DNA of 45,040 nucleotides from the NCBI GenBank assembly GCA_905220665.1, contig CAJNAR010000059.1:1-45040 (forward strand), in the 5' to 3' direction. The notes below the pieces were generated by a model. It had not been told where the DNA came from and did no database searches. It saw only the letters and a program-made list of their open reading frames with translations. Source of the stretch: Albugo candida. Its lineage: Eukaryota; Oomycota; Peronosporomycetes; Albuginales; Albuginaceae. Shown one piece after another: positions 35,801 through 43,969 of this stretch. Positions within the stretch are counted from its first letter, which is position 1, and every line of letters starts with the position of its first letter. Made by a program: the position numbers and the translations under genes.

Positions 35801-36600
35801 GGCTTACTCATCGCGTGCACTCATTGGCGAGTAACAAGATGGCGAGGAACAGAATGGCAAGGATAAGGGTGAGTTATTGCCACGTTGGGGTGTCACCACG
35901 GTTGTGTACCCCACTGTCAGAATGTTTTCAATCCATCATTGGAAGTCTGTTGTGGATGGTGCGTCCTAGAAACCGGATGTTGCGTTCGCTGTGTATCGAG
36001 CAAGTTGATGTGCGCACGCCCCACGAGAATATGACTGTCGTTGGATAAAGAGAATCGTTCGCTATCTGAATGGTACGATTGAACTTAAGTTAAAACTAGA
36101 AGGAACGGCCACAGAGGGTGAATCGTCAACGATTATGCTGGAACTCTAAGGTGACGCAGATTACGCAGTGAATCGGACGGACCGTAAATCGGTCAGTGGG
36201 GGTGTCATTTTTCTAAGTGAAATGATTGTCGGGTGGATGTGCCGTAAACAAGTGAACGTCGCTTTATCCACGATTGTGGCCGAGTTCGTGGCAGCTTCAA
36301 TGGTGGCAAGTGATTTGTTCAGACTGGATGGAGTATTTGCTAGGAGAATTTGAATTGCGTGTTGCAAGCCAATGGTGATGCACTTGAATGATCAAGCTGG
36401 GATAAGACTGATTTAACGAAAAAAAAGCGCAGACAGGGATAAGCATATAGCGGTGCGACTCAAGTTTATTGAGAATTGAAGTCAGAAGAAAGTGAACAAG
36501 GTGGACTATTGAGTTACGGTCGTGCAAGCTGACAATCTTACCAAGACGTTCCCTGCGCCACGCCTCAATGAGATGCGCAAGCTACTCTTACTTCTTTAAT
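32880..36600 (+). pseudogene. Copia-3 gag-pol relic
   Basis: A gag-like segment contains ENYQYLVAVTCSENLPERF (about 33059-33115) and VLGSYSKEQLR. A protease-to-pre-integrase stretch runs over 33500-33850, with NIVADVVDYFDDYNVADG and KLLSCCKIEKKGG. The integrase reads RIDRVVGVI then DLNGPVTPLDRN (34078-34143), DRGGKYRNVDMFYKSAG (34294) and SSGLPSRFWGIAVPYAAYN, then GSPCTAYRDPGC (34594). RT includes LRSKWVFNTKRC and DLGDVTKLFGIGMTYDNKN (from about 35689). The catalytic YVDD box reads YVIG near 35598, so the enzyme is dead apart from its stops. RNase H has DRKSVSGGVIFLSEMIVG (from 36180), STIVAEFVAASMVASDLF and NLTKTFPAPRLNEMRKLLLL, ending at about 36595. A G12 homopolymer lies at 33361. Confidence 0.88.
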
Positions 36601-36617
36601 GGCACCTTGGGAAGGTG

Positions 36618-36863
36618 TGTTGAAAATGCGCGACTACTGATGTCGAAAGAACACGACTCTTTGAGTGGATAAAGCGCCTCTTGGTAATCTACGACGATGA
36701 TGATTTTAGGAACTGATAGAAGAGGTGATTGGAACGTAAGCTTTGAAAAAACCAGTTTAGCATTTACCCCACAGTCCTCAAGAAAGATGAACAAACAACA
36801 CCTTCTTCACAGAATATTTAATTTTCAAACTAGCATTGGTTTGTATATTCTCGAAGCACAACA
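36618..36863 (+). repeat. Candidate 3' LTR of Copia-3
   Basis: Directly after the RNase H end and a purine-rich TTGGGAAGG tract, the sequence starts TGTTGAAAATGCG and ends AAGCACAACA at 36863. These TGTTG...CAACA termini are characteristic of Ty1/copia LTRs. Length is 246 bp. With no second copy in the window, the right end is inferred from the terminal motif only. Confidence 0.6.
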
Positions 36864-37027
36864 ATGTTTTTACGTTTTTAAAATGAGGATGGTTTTTCTG
36901 GGCACATCCGTCTGGTGCAATCGCTGAAATGGTTGGGGTACATTGGAAAGCATGTTTTGTAAATAGTCCCTTAGTTCATTTATAGCAAATCTAAGTCCAT
37001 ACCGAAGCTGTCTTGACAGCAACTTCT

Positions 37028-37335
37028 ATATCGTGGGCAACGACATTACTGATGCTGACTTGTCAGGTAAGAAATCTCTCCCAACACTGTACAAATTAGT
37101 TTCTTTCTAGCATAATCTTATGATAGTCTACTTCAAAGTTCAAATTAGAGCACAATAACATGTAATACTTACTCAAATATGATATCGTGGGCAACGACAT
37201 TACTGATGCTGACTTGTCAGGTAAGAAATCTCTCCCAACACTGTACAAATTAGTTTCTTTCTAGCATAATCTTATGATAGTCTACTTCAAAGTTCAAATT
37301 AGAGCACAATAACATGTAATACTTACTCAAAATAT
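37028..37335 (+). repeat. Tandem duplication of a 154-bp segment
   Basis: ATATCGTGGGCAACGACATT starts at 37028 and again at 37182. The two copies are essentially identical through TAATACTTACTCAAA. Near-identity means a recent local duplication. Each copy contains a GTAAGAAATC...TTTCTAG stretch of about 50 nt that could be a short GT-AG intron following the coding-looking GNDITDADLSG. Confidence 0.95.
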
Positions 37336-38484
37336 GGATGGTTTCTTCGGGTACTTTTTCCAGGTATATTCGCTAAACAAGCTGAACGCGCTACGATGTA
37401 TGAAAAATCTTTGTCGGAATTTCGAACGTACCACACTATACTCTGTTATTACAGGTCCCTATACTTGAATTTGGGCGAAAAGACACACATGTTGAATTGA
37501 ATGTGCGCTTGCACTTGCACTAGAATCACCCTTCCTTTCTATCTGGTTATACCACTCTTCCAAGATATTGTTATGAACTAAATTTTATCATTGATTCCTT
37601 CTACAGCTATGTAGAGTGGGATACTGCTGAAGGAAACATATACAACTGTGCGAAAGACCAGTCGGCTTTGGATGGGATATCTTAGATGCAACCGAGTTAT
37701 CGAAAAATTCTAAAAGTGGTGTCTTGATGTGTTTATGACCTCTCAAATCGTTAGTGTTATGCTTATTTCATGTTCTACATAGGCGCCAGAGATTTTCTTT
37801 ATAGCAACAATGTATCAGAAATGTCGGTTGAATATAGTGGTCTGAAGCAACATACACATTTATTTTTAATGGAAATTGCTGCGTAAACAACCCTAAATTT
37901 GGAAATTACAAACATATGCTCTACTTTCCTAGCGCCATGTCCGCTGCTCTCAAGTCCAATTCTATTTGGTGGCAAAGCCGGTAAGTGAATTAGAGAAAAA
38001 TGCTATAGGTGAAGGCTATTGGTAGAGGTGCACCACCAGATCATGTGTTTCGATCCGATATGCTGTGAAAACTGCATGCTTTAGAGAAAGCTTAGTTAGA
38101 ATCAGAAAAGAGCGCAAATCAACAAAAGGCAACCGTGGCTGGATTTTCTTTTCTCAGATCGCACTTGTTGCGTAGAAGGTAGAAGTAAAAGTAAAAATAT
38201 ATTAGCATTAACCTTGCATGTCAGCACTACAACATGCATGTGCAGTGGCAGAACAAACTTGACTATGTCACGTTTAAAATGACCTTCGTCTGGTACCATG
38301 TGGTGACCTTCTCTCTTTGTCCCATCTGTCACATTGTCACAAAAACAGTCGTTCAGTTGATGTCGGAAATTACCTGTGATGGGTCTTGCAGTTAAAATGC
38401 AAGCCCTTGACGACCTGTCAAGACAGAATCGTCTAAGAGTTACTCCCACCAGCCAGAAGTGGACTTGGGAGTAGCGGACACGGC

Positions 38485-38632
38485 GGTACGAAAGTAGGGG
38501 GTATTTTGTAATTTCTATTTTCAGGAATGGTAGACTCCTTAATTTACTTAATTGAAGGTACGAAAGTAGAGGTATGTTTGTAATTTCTCTATATAGGGGT
38601 GTGTCCGTAGTCAAAATAGGGTGTGTCCGCAG
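38485..38632 (+). repeat. Two imperfect 72-bp repeats followed by a short GTGTGTCCG pair
   Basis: GGTACGAAAGTAGGGGGTA (38485) and GGTACGAAAGTAGAGGTAT (38557), each followed by TTTGTAATTTCT. Further right GGGTGTGTCCGTAG and GGGTGTGTCCGCAG occur about 22 bp apart. No coding or known RNA feature. Possibly the end of a non-autonomous transposon. Confidence 0.7.
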
Positions 38633-40055
38633 CAATTCCCTTTTCAATGAGCCTGAGCTTTTTCAACCATAGATACTATAGTCGAGCATGACATTCCGTT
38701 TCTCACGAAACTCATTAAAAAACGATTCGACTGAGATAAAAATAATCCAAGACCTGGTGAAATCAAAAAAGAAGTGGTAAATCAGAGCGGTGTTGATCAT
38801 TCCGCAACAGTAAGCTCGAGGACAGTAAGAAACTTACTTTTATCCTGACGCTAATACAAGATGCATGCTGATGTGTACCGAACTCGAATTTCCAACGCGG
38901 CTGTAATGGGGTAAATTCATTGTCCGTACTCGTTCTATATATGTTACTGAATTTTTTACTCTGTTTTTGTGATGAACAAGTTGAAGCTAATCTCACAAGA
39001 TGGAACGCTCAAATGTTGTAGCCTGTTTTGGATTCTATAATAAAGCTAGCATTCAACGTTTTCGGCCTTAGTATGAGGATGGTGCAGCTGCTACGGATCA
39101 TTTGTTTTCGTCTTTCGAAATATTAGTTCTATGTCTCGGCCAGCAGAGGGGAAATGTTCTGCGCCTTTTGAGCTATTCAAAATAATCTACTTCATTCTTC
39201 AGAAAGAGGTTTGCGGCACCTTCATTAACTTGATATATTTGGATGTCGAAGTACCAGCGCTGTTATCCGCTGTAAGTTTGACTAAAGAATGAGCTGTTCT
39301 CTATCAAAATACTACCATCAATATTAACTCTGTCCTTTTTTTGTTCTCATTTTATTTATTTTCCCGTTTCGTTCTTTACTATCAACATGGAAGGTACTGG
39401 TTCCATTCCGTACCAAAATTGAGAGCATGAGTATATCCGTTTCTTGGCTTGATCGGGACGAGGCAAGCGACAAACATTAGGTATTCATTTCAAAATTGCT
39501 ATGGGAAGTTGCTATCAAATATATCATACAAATGCTCGATGCGGCAATGACGCTGTATACCACACGACCAAATAATGATACAAAATGCAAAGGATGTGTA
39601 CTATACGTGTACACATTTGTGTTCAACATTAGCCAGGGAAAGCGCCGAAGAGCAACAGCAAGATAGAAGCACCTTCGGTGACAGGACTTACGCTAATCCA
39701 AGCGAAATCGTTCAATCAATAATTAGGGTCAATCAAAAACTCCACTCGTACATTTTGTGTGATGTAAAGTGATAAACGGCGTGATAAAGCAATGCGGACA
39801 TAACATAGCTGTTTCTCCGATGTGGATTTTTCCTTCCGTAGCCATTCATCCCTCAAAAACGTTTGCTTTGCGTTCCCGCTAAGTATCCAAAACTGCAAAG
39901 GCATCTCGTAGATATAAATTTGCGAACAAATTTCTGTAAACCTTGCAGTCAGGGATATGGTCTTAATCTCCGACCATAAAGTGACTACCGTTTTATTTGA
40001 ATGTAGTTGAGCAACGAATTGATTTCTATCACCTAAGTGAATTGTGCTTACGCAC

Positions 40056-40334
40056 TCAAAGGTGTTGAAGTTGGGGGTCCATACCCAGCTTAGTCGGTTA
40101 AACACTTGATCGCATGGACCCCCTGCCGCAGGTCGTGGGTTCCATCCCCGGCAGTGTGGGCAGCGGTTTGAGACCACCAAAGCATTAAGCGTGAAAAATA
40201 TCTGCCTCCCCGAGTTTGGAGACAGATTTGAGTGATGTTCACACGGTCAGGGGATCATGGGGGATAAGGGAGGTAGTTAAAAAAAACTAGATAAAAAGTG
40301 TAATGAAATCCTTCACAATCAAAGGTGTTGAAGT
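40056..40334. repeat. 16-bp target site duplication flanking SINE-B
   Basis: TCAAAGGTGTTGAAGT occurs exactly at 40056-40071 and 40319-40334, immediately on either side of the SINE. Length and perfection are typical of LINE-mediated insertion. Confidence 0.95.
40072..40318 (+). mobile_element. SINE-B, tRNA-derived SINE, complete
   Basis: A 247-bp element with a tRNA-like head: A-box region AGCTTAGTCGGTTAA near 40087 and B-box region GGGTTCCATCCCC near 40138. The family body follows (CGGCAGTGTGGGCAGCGGTT, AAATATCTGCCTCC, TCACACGGTCAGGGG), and the tail is GTAATGAAATCCTTCACAA. There is no poly(A), and the tail is not obviously shared with LINE-A's 3' end. It is flanked by a perfect 16-bp duplication and inserted into MULE-C. 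The B box has a C where G is expected (TTCCA for TTCGA), so its promoter may be weakened. Confidence 0.93.
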
Positions 40335-41399
40335 ATGAATTAGAAGATATTGAGCAGTACAGTCTCGTTCCATCTTAAGCGACTGAACTAACTAAGGGAC
40401 ACGAACCCAATATTGATATCCTAGATAAGAATGTTATGCGATTAAGTGTTATCTTTCGAGAAATGCTATCAAGTATATAAGAAACATAGTGAGTGGTTGA
40501 TATCTGGGAATGGTACATCTAAGCAGACATCAATACGTCGTATTTTTCTTGTAGGAATGTATTCAACGAGATCCAATTTATCAGTGTTGGGTTAGTATCG
40601 GTGGATGATAAAGATAACTGGAGGTGGTTATGAAAAATTTTGCTCTCCCCCTCCATCCAACTCTAGCATTTGTGATATTCGAGAGGAGGCAATGCCTTAT
40701 CAAGAAACGCAGATAATGACGTCACACATTCCACACTTTTTTTTCAATAAGAAATTATGGGGAAGTTTGACGAGAAATACAAGTCCAAGTTGTTGAACAA
40801 TTGGCGCTTATATTGGTTCATTCACGTCGAAGGTGGAGTACGAGAAGCTGTTATAGAATATCGTCAGCTTGGGCAGTTCTTCGATGTTGCTTCGAGGGTT
40901 GGCCTTACAGAATGGCTAATAGCTCACTCCCGATGTCCAAGATACAACCCTTCAGATCAAATGGAAGCGGTAAGCAGTGTGTTGAATAGAATTTGGAGTC
41001 TTCCCATCATCAACTTCCTGATTGTGTTTGAGCGTCAAGCGGCACCAAAGTGGGCTGAAAACATTAGATGAAGGAGATTGTGAGGGTAACTCTATATGCA
41101 TCGCGCAAGGTGGTTAGACGATCGCTGCTGTGAAGTGGGGTCAAATCGATGAATTCTTGACCTGTTGCTTCATCGTCACAGCCCACTCAGGACTAGGGGT
41201 ATTCCGATGAAGTTAGCTATTCGATTCCGTGTTAACGTTGTACGATGCTCGTGTGGTTACTTCGAAGATGTTAGGTCACCTTGCGTTCTTGCACTACTAG
41301 CCATGAAGCATCCCGTAAAATTGACCAATATGGTTACGTCTGTTCAAAGAGATACGAAGACAACATAATCTCAGTCGTGCGAAATGATTTTCACACCAG

Positions 41400-41993
41400 A
41401 GCTGTGCTCGATGCTTCATCAATTTTCGAGAGAACGAGGGCGTGAAAAGAAGAAGTGATTCGAAAGCAAGCTAGTAAGAAAAGCTGAAAAGTTCCAAACA
41501 AGAACGCATGGAATTTCCAACCATTCTGGCCAAAACCGTAGGAGATGTTCGGCATGCGACACATCATCATGACATGTTCTCTTTCATACATAGTGCATTT
41601 TAATCGCATTTTTGATCCAATATTGGGTTTTCTTCGCTATTATGATAGGCATGTGTACAGGCATGCAGCCTGAACTTCCTAAAGTATTTTTATAGCTTGT
41701 TTCCATTTCATCACCATTTTTTCTGAAAGGAAAAATATGCTGCAAAAAACACTTTGCGTAAGGTATACTACCAAAAATGTATTAAGAAATTCGTTTTTTG
41801 AGAACCTATGGATTTTATACCACTTTTCAAGAAAAATATAATTATAAACCAAAAGTTTGAAAAATACGGTTTGTATACCAAAACGAATATTACACGGGCG
41901 AAAGTGACAAAAAACACTTATAAAAAGTACACCAAAAATTCTGAATTTTATGTGAGATTATGAAACATATAGTTTTTCATCACAAGGAAGAGA
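41400..41993. other. Spacer between converging MULE-C and MULE-D, AT-rich with periodic motif
   Basis: No gene. At 41743-41940 an A-rich block repeats TATACCAAAA-like motifs (near 41764, 41817, 41874, 41928) at about 55-bp spacing. CAAAAAACACTT recurs at 41743 and 41908 (165 bp, three periods). This could be subterminal sequence of the MULE-D element beyond its stop codon. Confidence 0.45.
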
Positions 41994-43786
41994 TTAATCC
42001 TTGCAGGTGTGCTTGTTTTGGCCGTAGCTACCGCATGTAGTGCACTTGTTGCAGCGCTTCTTCTTGAAAGCTTCTGTAGCAGCCTGAGACTCGATTCGCT
42101 ACTACTTCTTTGGCCGGCCATGATTCTTGAACACCGTGAGAGGTTGGTTCTTTTCTAAACTCGTCAGCTCATCCATCGTCACGCATGGACTCCTGAATAC
42201 CATGGGATCGTAAGCACGATGGTACACTTCCTTGGGCCACGACGCATCGCAGGAAGTCTTGAGTAGCAAGAGCTCGTTGACGGATCGAAGGGCCGCATAG
42301 AGATGAGAGCATGAAATTTTAATGTCGCCAAATTAGCCACAAGAACATGGAATTCCAGGATTATCCAAAACAACAGAATACTCGACAGGTATTATCTCCA
42401 TCTTTTCTGACCTTGACCACGATGGATGACAGGCAACTCGAGATGATTTCGATCTTGTCAACTACAGGGCAAAGCGCTTGCGCTCGAATTCCTTGGTTGC
42501 GTAATCTTTGAGTTCCCCCCCCCACGAACCCGACTTGGCGACGAGATCAACCCACTTGATCCTTATTACTTTTTCACCGCCGTGAGACAGTCCAGAAGTG
42601 GCTTCTCTCTAGCATTCTGCGAGAAGTTATGAACAGAATCCACGTTGTTAATAATCATGAACCCTAAGCGCGGACGTATACAATACGCGACAGCCCATTC
42701 GAGCTTGTTTGCATCTAGTAGCCATTGTAATGATTTTGCAGTTTTTCCCTCAACTCACTGGCTCGCCGTTTGAAGGACGCAACCGTCAAGGACTTGGCCA
42801 CATTCCATGCTTGATTCTCTATTATCGCATTGCGTAACTTAAATTCTCGAGCATGTGACGAACACACAGTGAGGGATATCACCTGCTTTAACTTCCATGG
42901 CCGGAATGAGACCCTTGTCACGATCGGAGATGACCAATCCTGGCGCTTCTATATAGCGCAGAAGAAAGTTCAGGAACCCTGACCAATTGTATTTTGTCTC
43001 GTCTAACACCCAAACGACCGCGACAATTTGGATCACATTGTTACTCTTTTACAGCAAGCGAAAAAAGGACTCCACCACATTTGAGTTTTATAAATGCACC
43101 ATCCAAATTGATACCGCTATCTGCAAATTCGCGAAACACATTGTTGCCGGGCTTGTGTACGATGACAGCCCGGAAAATTGGTTCTCACGAAACGCGATAT
43201 CTGCCTTGTGTCCACGCTTATCCGTTTCGTGTACGTATGACAAGCTGAACTAGTACGGCGTGCGATCTCCATGGCAGAGTTTCGCTTTGAGCCGAATGCA
43301 GGCGTCCAATCAAGTCTGTTATGTCAGTCGACGCCCAGCTGCCGTCGGCTTCTTCAGCATCTCACTTTAAATCGTGACGACCCTTATCAAGGCGAACTAT
43401 AGGGCCTAATCAAGCAAAGCGGCGTATCAAGACTTGTTTCCCCAACTCGTTTCGTATGAAGCCAAGTCGACCCTCGTAGCGTCGTGTGCTGCATTAACGA
43501 ATGAGGTGGCTCAAATCCCCTACCAAACGCAAAAGCGACTACGAAGCTGCAATGCGAATCGAGACACATCACCTTGTAGCGTCCGTGGTCACTTGATATG
43601 ACACGAAACACTGGTCCAATTTTTTTTTTTCGTTGTGTTCAATAATGGACCGTCGCGAGTGGCGTAGTCGCCTGAGTAGGAAAAATAGGCGCGACCGTCC
43701 GTCCAGTCCCCTGGCAAAAATCCCGGACTTGACTCGTCTACCTCACCAACGTAACCGTCCTTGCGGGTAGTAGTGATAGTCGCCAT
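41994..43786 (-). pseudogene. MULE-D transposase relic, nearly full length
   Basis: Minus-strand Mutator-like transposase from ATG at 43786 (MATITTTRKDGYVGEVDESS) to TAA at 41994-41996. In order: an N-terminal Cys/His segment (YKVMCLDSHCSFVVAFAFG and HSLMQH, 43470-43580); the first catalytic Asp block INLDGAFIKLKCGGVLF (about 43060-43110); the second, VISDRDKGLIPAME (about 42895-42935); a SWIM zinc finger CSCG...DIKISCSHLYAAL (42290-42345); and a C-terminal knuckle CNKCTTCGSYGQNKHTC (42003-42055) just before the stop. This is the complete domain order of an active family member, but several frameshifts and stops break it. A C10 run at about 42515 is one likely slippage site. Its TIRs were not identified. 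Confidence 0.9.
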
Positions 43787-43821
43787 GCAGATATTCTAAG
43801 AAAGTAGCATACAAGAATGTG

Positions 43822-43823
<2 letters not shown>

Positions 43824-43857
<34 letters not shown>
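43824..43857 (-). repeat. Homopolymer of 34 T (poly-A on the minus strand)
   Basis: Lies 26 bp beyond the 3' end of the tRNA-Tyr gene on that gene's strand, in poly(A) orientation. It might be the tail of a retrotransposed sequence or simple slippage. No flanking duplication was found. Confidence 0.95.
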
Positions 43858-43861
<4 letters not shown>

Positions 43862-43867
43862 GAATAT

Positions 43868-43871
43868 AAAA
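43868..43871 (-). terminator. Possible RNA polymerase III terminator (TTTT)
   Basis: The first run of four T on the minus strand downstream of the tRNA-Tyr gene, 12 nt past its 3' end. Four T is the minimum usually adequate for Pol III termination. Confidence 0.45.
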
Positions 43872-43883
43872 GAAATTATTAAC

Positions 43884-43967
43884 TCCGAGTGGCCGGAATC
43901 GAACCAGCGACCAATTGATTTCGGTGTATACTACAGTCAATCGCTCTACCAACTGAGCTACACTCGG
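43884..43967 (-). tRNA. tRNA-Tyr (anticodon GTA) with an 11-nt intron
   Basis: Folds as a full cloverleaf: acceptor CCGAGTG with CACTCGG and discriminator A; positions 8-9 TA; D arm GCTC/GAGC with loop AGTTGGTA; anticodon stem ATTGA/TCAAT; T arm GCTGG/CCGGC with loop TTCGATT. All stems pair, with one G-T in the T stem. The anticodon loop is CTGTAG + intron TATACACCGAA + A, the standard position between nucleotides 37 and 38. The C1-G72 end pair and the short intron are typical of eukaryotic tRNA-Tyr. The internal A box (TAGCTCAGTTGG) and B box (GGTTCGATTCC) are intact. LINE-B begins 2 nt beyond its 5' end, so its upstream flank has been replaced. Confidence 0.95.
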
Positions 43968-43969
43968 AA

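Larger units (their letters stand above)
32880..36863 (+). mobile_element. Copia-3, LTR retrotransposon relic without a recognisable 5' LTR
   Basis: Decayed Ty1/copia element with gag through RNase H in order and a candidate 3' LTR, but no matching 5' LTR. It begins not far after the fold-back element and may be truncated at its 5' end. It is a different lineage from Copia-1 and Copia-2, judged by its integrase and RNase H sequences. Confidence 0.8.
36864..39520. other. Unassigned region with short local repeats
   Basis: No recognisable gene. Coding-looking pieces on the plus strand include YGWFLRVLFPGIFAKQ (near 37335) and YVEWDTAEGNIYNCAKDQ (about 37612-37665), which match no family I can name. 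The stretch includes the 154-bp tandem duplication (37028-37335) and a pair of about 72-bp repeats near 38485-38600. A 181-codon minus-strand open frame (38102-38647) spans the latter; its repeated SLPFLK / NIPLLSY segments come from the repeat, so I do not call it a gene. Confidence 0.5.
39540..41370 (+). pseudogene. MULE-C transposase relic, interrupted by SINE-B
   Basis: Plus-strand Mutator-like transposase in fragments. The N-terminal zone shows TKCKGCVLYVYTFVF (near 39580) and RHLVDINLRTNF (near 39900). After the SINE come YELEDIEQYSLVPS (40334) and GHEPNIDILDKNVMRLSVIF (40401), both also present in MULE-B. The catalytic core is eroded. The post-catalytic block is at 40757-41071 (EAVSSVLNRIWSLPIINFL), and the SWIM-type finger CSCGYFEDVRSPCVLALLA is near 41249, with Cys where the usual His would be. 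A start cannot be fixed. Several stops and frameshifts are present. It converges with the minus-strand MULE-D downstream. Confidence 0.72.

Noticed and set aside
37005..38425. Inverted 12-mer CTGTCTTGACAG at 37009 and 38414 as possible element ends
   Set aside because: A palindromic-like 12-mer pair is expected many times by chance in 45 kb, and the surrounding bases do not match.
38102..38647. 181-codon open frame on the minus strand
   Set aside because: It reads through the 72-bp repeats and shows repeat-derived amino acid periodicity. No domain is present, and neighbouring frames are equally open.
39716..40180. A 154-codon open frame on the minus strand, similar to an antisense frame near 31050-31330, suggesting a conserved second MULE gene in divergent orientation
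   Set aside because: Both are antisense to the MULE N-terminal coding sequence. On the MULE strand the blocks (LVDI...RT, then GHE..DI, then VDGTF in MULE-B) continue collinearly into the transposase, so the antisense frames are shadows. The frame also runs into SINE-B.
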